A stretch of 64,000 bases of DNA from Crotophaga sulcirostris (taxonomy: Eukaryota; Chordata; Aves; Cuculiformes; Crotophagidae). Location of the stretch: NCBI GenBank assembly GCA_013397455.1, contig VYZB01000533.1, positions 1,606-65,605 of the forward strand. Direction: 5' to 3'. The position numbers were made by a program, and so were the translations under genes. Under the pieces are notes generated by a model. It worked only from the letters and a program-made list of their open reading frames with translations. It had not been told where the DNA came from and made no database searches. Numbering within the stretch: position 1 is the first letter of the stretch; every line of letters begins with the position of its first letter. Below are positions 37,626 through 48,946 of the stretch, in pieces.

Positions 37626-40600
37626 AGTGTCTTAGTCAAGCTCTTCCAGAAGGAGACAGGATGAAGTCCCAGTCTTGGCAAGACGAGTTCAGCTGCTGAT
37701 TTCAACAGAACCAGATCTACACCCCAAACATCCACCTATGATGAAGGGGTGAGACTCCAGGTTGAGAAATATGTTAACTGCAGAATGGAAAGAACTGGGA
37801 ACACAGATCTCCAGGTTAGGGGAAATAGCAGGGAACATGAGCTGCACTCTCCAATACATATTTACATCAAAGCCAGGGAAAGAGGAAGAATTTGGACATT
37901 TTTCCATTGTTCAGAGGGACATCTGTTAGGCTGGGCAACCAGAAGAGGTTTTGGAGCCTTCCAGGGAAAAAAAAACAACTGGACTTTCTATAAGAAAAGA
38001 GATACCATTAAATTTAATCCTCCAGTGTAAATGCTGCAACTTAATCACCCAAAACTAATTGTGAGGCTTTGTTTCCAGGACCATGCTCCATCCTCACAGT
38101 TAGGTGTGGAGATGCTGGTGTCGCTTTACTTATTCACATAGGCCTGCTGTATTTCTGTGGAGGTCTCTGAAGATCTGTGCGACAGCTGACATTTACAGAT
38201 ACCACCTAAACAGATTTGCAGTGCAATGTGTCTGTCTTACTCCAGCCAATAACAGTGTGAATGACTAAGGCTAAATAGTGGTCTACTTAAATAGTGACAT
38301 TGCAGAGTATCATGAAGTCATCCTGTGCATTTGTTTCATCACTTTCTCCTCGTCTTCTGAAGCAAGAACAGGAAACCAGTTCTGACTGTTGGGAAAAAAG
38401 AATAAGAACAAAAGCTGAGAAGCAGCCTGCAGATGAGACTTTGTGTGTGCCTGACAGTACATGCACAGTCATCTCCACTGACCGGGTTTTCTTGCAAGAA
38501 GCTGTGACATGAAGAGCTCTCATTTCACTGTGTGCTGCACAGAGATGAGCATTCAAACCTTAGCGCTACCTGGAAAATGTAACTCCTCCCAGCTGCTTAT
38601 ATGGTTTGACTTGTATAATGTGCAAAGCTGGATAGCCATTGCACCTGTGTGAGGTAGCATGCCATGCAAAGTGCCCAGTGTATTGTATGGTAGCAATATT
38701 TCCATGTTCCATGGTAGAGGTATTGCCAAGATATTTCCATGCTTTAGTGTGACTCGTATTCCTGGATTTAGTAGTTAACTAGTATCAATATAAAAGGATA
38801 AACTGCACCCTAAGGTACAGAATCTCTCCTGCTTTGAAGAAGTTCCTATCCATTGCTAAACTAATCCTTCATACTAGCATCTGCCCAGATGCCCAGAGGA
38901 ATGAGGAACTGACAGCAATTCCACTAGCATTTCTCCATGCTGCATGCTGGGGCAAGCCAGTTTCCCAAAGAGCCTTATTTCTCTGTACAGCTGTAGCTTA
39001 GTGAGGTGCCCTTGCACCAAATGTTGAATTTAGATCCTTGCCTCTTGAGCAGAAAAACATTTGAAATGGAAAGAGACAAAATAGAGGTGAGCAAACACGC
39101 ACATAGAGAGGCCCCTTCTTCAATAGATCTTGAAAATTTTGTACAGGTGTGTTTTTTTGCATTTTGGAACCAATGGGCTTGGGCCTAGTGCAGATCATCT
39201 GGCATCTCACGATGTTCCAGAAAGGGAGAGCACTGCCACAGATCATAAGCACACAGAGACAACAGCAGTATCTGTTTTCTTCATAATGTGTTCCCAGACA
39301 TAGAATTTTTTATATATTCCCCAGGGCTCAGCGGCCAGAACAATAAAGCTTCCCCACAGCTGCTATTACTTTTTTTTTTCCATTATTCTGTCCCTGGAAA
39401 AGGCAGAAGAGCTATTTAGCTGCCACACGTTCCCCAGGAGCAGAAACTTGACCCACAGGAGGTACATAAAATACATATAAAGCAGGAACAGAATGAATAT
39501 CCTTCTCCTGAGCAGCGGACTCGTTTCTCATAATAAATCTTGAACTTACAGATAGCAGCAGCTTCTTCCTAGCACACAGCGGGCAAAGCTATGGAGCAAA
39601 AAGCATGCCAAGGAAACATGCTCTAATGTCAGGGGCCTGGTCCACTGATAACAAGTAAAGGAGGGGATGCATCTGTGCATGTGCAGAGGTTGTGTCATCT
39701 CTAGCATTAAAGGTTGGCTTAAATGTAGATTGCTGTTCTCAGAAAGACGCAACAAACCAAGGATGACTTCTTTTTTCCTTTTCCAGCGCTGTCCCTGTGC
39801 CCCTCCCGGCTGAGTCAGGCTCCCTGCACAGCTGAAATACTGCTTCAAAACACAGGACAACTCAGCTCTGAAGCCCTGCTTTATTTATGAGTTTGGAAAT
39901 CAGAGCCGTTCGGTTCACTGCCAGTAAATGGCAATGATTGGAAGGAGGGAGGGGTAGGCTTGCGTGGAACTCTTCATTCTCTATTCATTGTGAAAAGGGG
40001 ATCACTCCAGCTAACTGGTCCATGGAGATAAGGATTTCAGACAATCTGCATTAGCCTGATAAGCCAGGTTTGCATTGCATAAAGATTATTTGTTAAGAAC
40101 CTCAGTAAAATAAAATAAAGTCAGAAGGCTTATCAGCACAACTTGTTTCCACTCACAGCCCTCTGCTTTCCCCCACTGACATTTTTTTCCCGTATAAATA
40201 AAGCTCTGTGCTTGTGTCCCAGCTCTCTTGGATGGAGCATACAGCGAGGATGAGAAGCAGTGGGGGAGGGCCAGGGAGGACAAGGAAGAATAGCCTGAAA
40301 CCTCCCAGCTGCTAGTGGTCACTCTTAGAGGCATAGTCCTGATCCACACTATGTGGGAGGGCATTGGTGCCCACCTGGTGGGTGGTTTGGATTTGCTATT
40401 TGTGGTGTAAATCAGAGCAGCTGGGCTGGCATCAGCATCATTTCCCTCTTTGTACTAGCTAAGGATCAGATCAGGAAGGAGCAGTTTATACATGTTGACC
40501 TCTACTTCAGGTTTTCCCCTTTCCTTGCATATTAAAAAACGTGTGAATTCCTGGGGAAGTCTCTCTTCCTTCTGCAAACTGGCCACAGTTAGGAATTTTG

Positions 40601-42884
40601 CTGTAAACCAGCCCAGCTGAATAATGGGAAACTGTTTGAGTAGCCCCCTATGCTCAGCACTTTAAGCATTAGCAGGAGACATACCAGACCCAGTACTGTT
40701 CTGTTCAGACAGTGATGCCTTTCCAGGAGCTACATGCCCATTTCTGCACAGATCCTGCGCATTATTCAGATATCACACAGCAATTCAGATTAAATTCGTC
40801 TCCAGTTCACCCTGCATCCTGAGTCCCAGGAGAAAGGCAGCCACAAAAATACAAACTATTAGCAACACAAGATCTATATTTTTGACAACCAGTGCTATTA
40901 CAGTCACTTAATCTGTGTAATCTGTTGTTTCCAGCTGCCATTGGTGCATACATTTTTATTAGGTTTTGTTGGCAGAAAGACCTTATCAAGACAGAAAGTA
41001 CGCTGGTAGGGCTTAGCATTTCTGTAGTAGTTCTTGCTAACACCATGGAGTAACACACCAATTAGTACTACAAGTAGGGACAACTCTGTCCTAGTCACAT
41101 CTTCTGTTTAAGGACTCCAAACTTACAGTCATAATGGGTGTGCTTGGGAATTCCAATGCTTATTTCAAGCAATGTTTTTTCATGCATAAACCTTGGGATT
41201 TCTGTGTGTTTCCTCTATGAATATGCCTGGAAAGGAATGTGTGAAAATAAGTTTGCAAGGCATCCATATAGATAGACGGTTTCCCTAGGGAATATGACAC
41301 CACAGGTCTGGTCAGTCATGGAGAGACCCCTTGCGCAGGCCACAAACGTGTCTTGTCTTCCCAAAATAAAATAATTGATAAAGATCCCCCAACTCTGTCT
41401 TGGCTCCTGTCTTTATCGGCTGTCACCTGTTTAATCGTCTCTCCCTTTCCATGTGTGTGCAGAAATCCCTCTCTTTCAGCGCAGCAAAAAAGGTTGTTAC
41501 TAATGGGCAACCAAGCCTGAACGCTGACTGTGAAATGATTGCAAGTGCCTGAAGAGTAAACGTACAGGCTTTTCAAAAGATGCTCCCACTGCCCCAATGG
41601 GCTTCTGAGCTACTGCTCCAGGCAGCAGTGGCGATAAACAAGGGCTAGTGTCAACTCAATAGGAGAGGCCACAGAGTTCAAGAGTAGCTCTGTTTGGAAG
41701 CTGCTATACTCAAGACTTTTGACTTTTCTGATAGGAGGTGGCTGGGTAAAAGGCACTGTAATTAGTTCCTTTATGTCAAGGAGGGCCACTTGGTTTATCT
41801 TGGGTTTGAAGTGGTAGGAACAGAACTGGTGAAAAGAGACTGAAGAACCATGACCATTCAAAGGGTGCCATTTTGTTGCTCCAGGTTATGAGTCCCTTTT
41901 GCACTGCCGACACACACCCCTGGCCCCTTTACTGCAATTTGCAGGGCACCTGTTCTGTTCTGGCATCCCAGCTGCTGTGCAGAGAGGGCTGCTACACAGA
42001 GGGCAGCACGGAGATGCTGCCTGTCCCTTGTCAGTTCTTACCAATCTGCCGCAAAGCCAGGCAGGATCTGCTTTCCCCCAAGGCAGGAACATTTACTTTA
42101 GAGACTCCTGCTGTAAACAGTACCCCACCAGCCTGCTCAAGCACTCCCCAGTGCAACAAGGCTCTTCCTCACTGCTATGGCTTCTTATTTACCACAGCAG
42201 CGCTTCAGCTTTCCTCACAACCTCTGGAATTTCCTTTCGCTCCAAACAGACCGGCTGCTTAGTCTGTCTGGAGAGGTATTTCAGCAAATGCCCCTGTCCT
42301 AGGCACATTATGGGCAGGTTCGTTTGCGGAAAACAAGGGGAGCAGGAATAGCTGATTTTTCCCAGTTGCTCCCTGCTAGCTCACACCAACTGTGACCAAG
42401 AGGAGCTAACCACCATTCTTGTGAGAGATGGAAGGACTGCAGAAAACGGTGGCTGTAGATGAGGCATGGTAATTAAAGGCTGCTGGTGGACTGAGGGCCC
42501 TGACTTTAGCGTTCAAGGAGCCTAGGGCCTTATAAAGCTTCTCTCCTGTAGCCGTGCACACCAACTTCAAATGTGGCCCAAGGAGCATACAGCAAACAGC
42601 CTTACTCCTATGCCAGTCGAGCAGTCCTCCAGGAACCAGCTATTTAAAGTTCATTTCATATATTCATACCTTATAAGCTCATATTCAGGGTTTCCATCAG
42701 CTTTATTTCTTAGTGGAAAAAGGAGAAAAAGTGAGCTGGAAAAAGCGAGTTTCAAGAGTGTCCCATTAGATTTCATTTCACCTTACCCAGCTGTAAGATG
42801 GCAGCCATCTTGCTCTGTAAAACCATACTAAGTGGTCTGTTTTACTTGGGGTGGTCTATTTCCTTCACTTTTGAGCCCAAAGTG
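37626..42884. other. intergenic, no gene recognised
   Basis: No exon recognised. The part at 39840-40100 is listed separately as a possible enhancer. GC-rich open frames at 41.9-42.35 kb lack any known domain. Confidence 0.5.
39840..40100. promoter_or_regulatory. candidate GATA-site enhancer in the TAL2-FKTN interval
   Basis: Two strong GATA-factor sites lie 22 bases apart: AGATAAGG at 40026-40033 and CTGATAAG at 40056-40063. Nearby are a TTTGCATTGCAT octamer-like element and AT-rich homeodomain-like sites. Mouse Tal2 in the midbrain depends on GATA2, so such a block upstream of TAL2 is a plausible enhancer. Its function and conservation are inferred, not shown. Confidence 0.25.
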
Positions 42885-43440
42885 ATTCTCCCCTGCACAC
42901 CACCCTTGTGAAACCCTATCTGGATTACTGTGTTCAACTCCAGAGCCCCCAGCATAAGAAATACATGGAGAACAAGCCCAGTTCTTTCAACATTTCCGTG
43001 TTTGGAAACAGAATGAAAACTCATGGATCATGCCCTGCCATGTGGGAGTCCCTGCTGGAATTTCAAGTTTGCATGTGACACCAAACTGGGTGGACTGGTT
43101 GCTTTGTGTTGCCATCCAGAGGGACCTCAGCAGGCTGGAGAAACGGGGTGACAGGAAGTTTATGAAGTTCAGCAATGGGAAGTACAGAGCTCTGCACCTG
43201 GGGAGGAATGAACTCAAACATCAGCACATGCAGTGGGCTGCCAGGCTGGAAAGCAGCTTGAAAGAACAGGACCTGGGGGTCCTGATGGACACCAAACACA
43301 GGTCCTACAACAAAATCAACAAGAGCTGGCTGTGACCCTGTGCAGAAGGAAGCAGGGGAGCCCAGAGGGCTGGCCAGCAGTGCTGGGGCGTGGGGAGAGC
43401 CTGTGGGACTTTGTCCTGCAGCCTCCCAGGGAGGCATGAG
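42885..43440 (+). mobile_element. CR1 LINE ORF2 C-terminal fragments
   Basis: The first part (42895-42985) is CR1-like, with GTTCAACTCCAGAGCCCCC and CATAAGAAATACATGGAGA. The second (43060-43335) translates to the region after the CR1 reverse transcriptase: RDLSRLEKRGDRKFMKFSNG, then LHLGRNELKHQH and EQDLGVLMD. The two parts are out of the usual order, so the copy is rearranged or composite, and it is disabled. Confidence 0.85.
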
Positions 43441-43712
43441 GTGTTACCAAATGATTGCTCTTGCTACATGTGCCTGGAGATGTCTACCCTGGCCAGAGCA
43501 ACCTGGTGGGGCCCTGGGAAGACACAGCTTAGGCTTCAGTGACTGACGTGAAACACCGATGCTGAGCACAAGACAAGAGATGGGGGGGATGGAAGGGGCT
43601 GTGCCATTGCAGAAACCCTAGACACGTGTGCTGAGGCAGCAGTGCTGCTGGGGCAAGTGCCCAGGTGAGGACCACTCCCAGCGACGTCCCCGAGTGATGG
43701 GCTCCATTAGCA

Positions 43713-44570
43713 ATGGACTGTGACCTAGTGTCCCTTGGCATCCAGGGCTCTGAGTTCTACCCTGGTGGCTCTGCCCTCACTCCAGCCAAGCAGTTGGCGA
43801 GACTGGAGTGTCCATGTGGTGCTGGTGTCCAGCACCAGAGCTATTGGAGAACCTCACGAGCCCAAGCAGCAAAAGGCAACTGGGGCACTCAGGAGACGTG
43901 TCTGCAGCTGGGGCAGATCCGCGAGGGCCCCTGGGACATAGAGGCAGTGCAGAACATCATCCTCTTAACCCTGCGCCTCTTTGGCCCAGACAAGGAGGCC
44001 CTGACCCAGACACTGCAGTTTGCCACGGGCAGCACTGTGCCACCAGCTGATTGACACCACCACGGACTGGTGCCACCAGGAGTTGCTGGGTCAGATGGAC
44101 CTGGGGGACAACCGTGACGCTGAGGAGCCAGAGGGCAGCCCTGCAGCTGCTCCTGGTCCTGCTGCCTCCCGAGTGGGGTCTCCTGCCCCGACTCCTGCTC
44201 TCCCTATCAGCCCCGATAGATCCGAGGCAGAAGAGCTCCCCAGCACATCAGCTGCCCTTCACAGCGGTCCCAGCAGCCCTATCTTTGCCCCCACTGCTGC
44301 CAGCGAGGAGCAAGAAGCACCACAGGAGGGACCAGAACAGGCTGTAGCAGGTCCCTCCACTCCCATCTGATGCAGTGAAAGCACCCCTGGGGGGCCCCGC
44401 AGAGCCCCCATGAGCAGGGCCAGCAGCCCCAGGGACCCCTCCCAGCCTTCCAAGAAGCCACCCCGTGGTCAGTGACGTGAGAGGCTGCCTCAGGGGCTGG
44501 CCAAACCACATGTGGGCCAGCAGCTGGGACGCAGGCTGGTGCCCAAGAGATCCCATCCCTCTAAATAAAA
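43713..44570 (+). pseudogene. TOPORS-like (avian E3 ligase family) pseudogene fragment
   Basis: The translation resembles the C-terminal part of avian multicopy 'E3 ubiquitin-protein ligase Topors-like' proteins: WDIEAVQNIILLTLRLFGPD near 43937-43996, then after a frame change HQLIDTTTDWCHQELLGQMD near 44045-44100, then the low-complexity tail AAAPGPAASR, GSPAPTPAL, EELPSTSAALH and AVAGPSTP. The N-terminal RING finger that would bind an E2 enzyme is absent, because CR1 sequence lies upstream. A frameshift at about 44030-44045 breaks the frame. Transcript-like polyadenylation signal AATAAA is at 44564-44569. Intronless form suggests a retrocopy. Family assignment comes from recalled sequence patterns, so confidence is moderate. 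Confidence 0.6.
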
Positions 44571-44640
44571 TTATTATTATTGCTATTAGTAGTAGTTTTA
44601 TTATTACTATCATTAGAATTAGTAATTAGTAATTATTACT
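44570..44640. repeat. ATT-rich microsatellite
   Basis: Imperfect (ATT)n/(TAG)n repeats directly follow the AATAAA of the TOPORS-like copy. This is a possible degenerate A-rich tail that expanded into a microsatellite. Confidence 0.75.
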
Positions 44641-47600
44641 ATTGCTCTTTAAAAGGAAAGAAAATAAAGGCGTCAAAACCGCAGACAAAGTCCCAGTATT
44701 ACCATCAGTCTCGGTGCTGCTCTCCCCACTCATGCTGCTTTCTCCCCCTCCTCCTGGCACTACGCCTGCTGTTTCCTCAGCCTTTGCTGGGCCCTAACAC
44801 CAGAAGCCTTGCAAGCTCGGTACAGAGCGTGCAGCCTGACACCAGCAACAGCAGCACCCTGTTCCTGGGTTCCTGGGCTACAGGACTCAAGGGCTGGGGT
44901 GCATGCGCTGTGGGGCCTGTTACTCCGTGGGGCACGGCAACAGGGGCAGGAGGCCGGATCAGGCCCGGCTCCACAGAGGAGCAGAGGCTCAAATCTCTCT
45001 GATTCGGTCCCCCTGGCGAAAGGTGGTGATGCCTTGCACCAGCCATTTCCCCAGGGGTGCTCTGGTTTCAGCAGAGCTGTTCCTCTTGGGAAGCACCCCC
45101 ACCCTGGTACAATCCGGGGCTGTTCCAGGTGCTTCAGGGAGGTCTGTGTGGAGTCCCAGCATGGGTGCCTTTTGCAGCTCACAGACAGAGAGCGTTGTGG
45201 GTGAGGGACAGAGCAAGGCTTTCCTGCTGCATGTCAAACTGTAGAAACTGCAGCGCCATCAGGCCACCCTGTCGTCCCATCTCCACAGCCTTTCCTTTCC
45301 AAATGTGTGGGTGAGCTTTCCTGGGAAGAAATGCACCATTTATGTTTGTCTTTTGTTTTGAAAACCAGTGCCTGCAGCCATAAAGGAGGTTCTGGGGGCC
45401 TTGTTCTGACCTGGCAGGGGAAGAGCTGTTCAGTTCACAGCCAGCGAGGAGACCAGTAGATCTAATTCTTAGGCAGTACAAGAAAATAAAGGATTGAAGG
45501 CTACAGAAAACAATCCCCAGCTTTGCTAACAATATTAAATAATGGCATATTAATAGTGGTGGTGTCTGCTTGCTCACATTAGGATTTCTCTGGCTTCTTG
45601 GTATGGTTTTCTAACAGGCATTCAGTTCTTGCCCTTTTCTCCCCCACCCTCCTTTTTCAACTGGAATATTGCACAATCAATATCAGCTGACATGTGACGT
45701 GTTCTCAGAGATCCTCACAGTCACAGGCTTCACACATTTCCACATGTAAAACAATTCAATATTTTATGCAGGTGACCTCAATTTGCATTCCTCCCCATTT
45801 ACTTCTATTTCCTATCAAACATGGAAAGTGAGCACATACATCCCTTCCTTTTTATCACTATCGTTTACAACTTTTTAAAATGGCTCTTTATGGTCCCCTC
45901 TCTTCAGGCAATGCTGTTTCTTCAGTCTTTCCCTGCAGTTATTCCAGAGCTTTGAACATCTTGCTACCCTCTTCTTGGCTTACCCAGATTCCTTGAATAG
46001 GTTCTGCTATCTCTTAACAGATAGGCAATGTGTTTTGTTTGCTACATGAAAGTCAAGGTACTTTGCACATTTTGGCTTAAGATTTTAAATGCATGCCTTT
46101 AAAAGAATTTAGGAATTGCCCTCCTCTACAGAGCACTTTCCAAAGGAAGGTAGGTAGTAAGGTAAGAAGGTAAGATACAAGTAATAACGCATTTCAGATG
46201 AGGCAATTCAGGAGAATCTAACATGAAACAAATACAGAAATGTCAGTATTTCCATGGAGAATGGTTTAGGCTTCAGCCTTGGGCTGAGCCTTCAAAGAGC
46301 ACCAGTTCTGTGTTTACACCGTTCCTTGGGATGCAATCCTACAAACAGGAACTCTGCAGTCAGGACACTGCACAAAGCATGATAGGAGACATGCAGAAGT
46401 GCAATTTGTTTGTGCAATTCCATGATCCTTTTTTCTATATATAGGCACTTGCTTTATTGCAAGTATCTCTTGTTGTGTCCAAGTATCTTTACTTAAAAAA
46501 AAAAAACTCGAAACAGTCAATAAACAGTAAGAAAGTCTCAATTTTTTCTCTGTGCGTTATGTCACAGAAACTGCAGTGAAGTGTATTAAATGCTGCCCAA
46601 GATGGCAAAACAAAGGATGAAAGACCATTTTGAGTTGCAAATTTGACTCTCCTTTTAATCAGTGTTAAATATACACTTGTATCTCCAGAAAAGAAAATGT
46701 TTTAACCTGAAGAATAACTTACACGTATAATCAAACATTAACACATCCTCCCTTTCAGGGACATGATTTTTCTTCCTTTAATCTTTCCACTTAGAAAGTA
46801 NAGTCTTTCCACTTAGAAAGTAAAAAATTTGTAAGGATTATAATTTTCTGATAGTATCTTTCTTTCACTCTTAAACAACTACCACATTTGAAAAACTTAC
46901 AGGCTTATTGTACATTGCTAAACAAACCAGTTCATGACAACAGAGTTCTGAACATAGAAACCATAAGGACATTGGCTTTTTTTCCTTTTAAAGAAAAAAT
47001 AAAAAAAATTCTACCTGAGAAATTATCCCTTATGTGACGTTTACCTTACCAAATAAATAGCATTAGCAGGATTTTACATCTCTCCTTAATTAGGCAAAGC
47101 TAACAAAGTTACCATATGAACTGAAGAACCAGCATGACAAGTTGTTGCCAGAAGCTGAATAATTTACTCCAGTGCTTCAGTGCCAGGAGACTTCTGGAAC
47201 CAAGAGCATTGGCAGGAAAAAGCACAGAGCACACAGCAGGGAAGCCCCAGAGTGCACGTGGAATGATACAGTAGTAAAACCGCTGCAAGGCAATAGCTAT
47301 TTCATTTCTCCAGAACTGAACACATTTGAATACACAGCCGAAAACCACAGATCAACAGAACACAAACCACAGACTCAACCTACCTCTACCCAGTGAAAGG
47401 TGGAAAAGCTGCAACCCATAGGTAGCCTTTCAACTTTAGCACAGGAAGAATGAACACAGGCTTGTTGCAAGTAAACATGAGCTCCATTCAGCACCTTGAC
47501 ACTGGTTCACAAGTACACCTGGGTCTGTACCATGTATTATAGCTGTAACTCACTAGATGCTTTAGAGCCCTCGTCTTCCCTGCACAGTAGGACTGGCTCA

Positions 47601-48474
47601 AACTTGGACATCCTCATATGAAAGCTATTCTCCCTCTCCAAAATACTGCAGAAGAAAGCTCACTTCATTGACCAAAAGCACAAGCAGATGCAGCAGGAGA
47701 GAGCTGTCAACCTTCCATTTTCTTCCCATCCAAAGCCCAATGTTAGACTAACACTGTACTTGCAATTACACTACTGCAAATTTGATGGAACAGTTGGTAT
47801 TTGTACACACTCGGCTTACACTTGAAGAAAAGAGCTATGATTTTCTGAGATTCGTTTTTTGAGCCCACGTTAAATAAAACCAGGAATGCCTCCATTTCTA
47901 ACCACTTGTAAGAAAGCAAGGGTAGTTATCATTTTTTTACATGAAGAACACACTAACTGGAACATCAAAACAAAAGTATTTACTTTTTCAGTGGGAAGAC
48001 ATCCCTGTGGCATACACCTTCAAGTTCTCTAAAAAAGGAAAAAAATAAAGCAGAAAACATTCTCTGTCAGAACTGCATGCAGTGATTAGTTCACAAAAAA
48101 CCCAGTTGTTATTGGAACATCTCTGGTGTAGATAGTTTCTCCTTACACTCATCTAGTATTTTGCCATTACCCAAAACACCCTACATGTAAAGCAGGTGAC
48201 TCAGGTTCTGTGTAATACAAAGATTCCACTCCTAAGAGCAACTTGTTAAATATTGTAAGGATATATCAGTCTCGAATCAAGCACATTAACATCATTAACT
48301 CCGGTGTTTAAAAGCTGACTGTTCACAGGACCTTCTCTCTGATTTTTCCATCCTACCTCTCTCTTCAGCTTGAGAAATGAAGAGTCCAAAGGTTTTGATG
48401 ATCCCAGGAAAATCTAAGCTACCTGGCCACTGTTTACATTTGAACAGTCAACTGGCCCTAAGTTTACTACAACA
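44641..48474. other. intergenic and probable FKTN 3' flank, no gene recognised
   Basis: The stretch 44.7-45.3 kb is GC-rich with several chance open frames but no domain. From about 45.5 kb the sequence is AT-rich. Part of it could be a long FKTN 3'UTR: a further minus-strand AATAAA lies near 46452. Position 46801 is a single N. Confidence 0.45.
46782..46822. repeat. direct duplication of 19 bases around a single N
   Basis: TCTTTCCACTTAGAAAGTA occurs at 46782-46800 and again at 46804-46822, separated by N, A and G. The ambiguous base between identical copies suggests a contig-join artefact. Confidence 0.85.
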
Positions 48475-48480
48475 TTTATT
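48475..48480 (-). terminator. FKTN: candidate FKTN polyadenylation signal
   Basis: AATAAA on the minus strand, about 253 bases after the FKTN stop. It is the nearest canonical signal. Mammalian FKTN has a much longer 3'UTR, so additional distal sites are likely. Confidence 0.4.
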
Positions 48481-48732
48481 CTCTACTTTCTTTGTGCAGT
48501 TTTTCTTTCAGTTTCCCTTCTCTACAGTTGCCACATTCTGCCTTCAATATTTTCCTTTTACTACCTGAAAAATGCATAATGAAAGTGAAAAAACACCTGT
48601 TAAGCAAAAATGGTAAATGTCTCCTTAGGAAACAGATGAGAAATTACAAAAGGAACTGATCTTGATGCCTTAGGAAATTACAAACTTGTCAGTTTCAAGG
48701 ATAGCAGGCATGTTCTATCAGCAGTCAAGCCA

Positions 48733-48946
48733 TCAGTAGATTTGAATGACATCGTCCCACTCATCAACAGGCCAGACACCATTGTACTGCACATTGGATG
48801 GAGAGCTCTTCCAGTCCCACGTCTTCACAGGAACCTTCCAGTCTGCGCCATAGTTGGCTTCAACATACTGAAGGGTTTCACAGGGCACGTGTACTTTAAG
48901 TTCTACAAATTCAGTCCAACACAGAGTAAACTTTGGAAAGAGATAC
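48733..48946 (-). CDS. FKTN: FKTN last coding exon
   Basis: 214 bases of coding sequence giving [40 protein letters not shown] and the C-terminus EWDDVIQIY followed by TGA at 48733-48735. The acceptor is GACACAG/GTATCTC. The C-terminus is the same length as in human. Confidence 0.98.

Noticed and set aside
41873..42351. Overlapping open frames of 129 and 150 codons
   Set aside because: Cys/Pro/Ser-rich translations in two frames at once with no recognisable family.
44580..45244. Several GC-rich open frames on both strands after the TOPORS-like copy
   Set aside because: Mutually overlapping, no domain, and downstream of the copy's polyadenylation signal.
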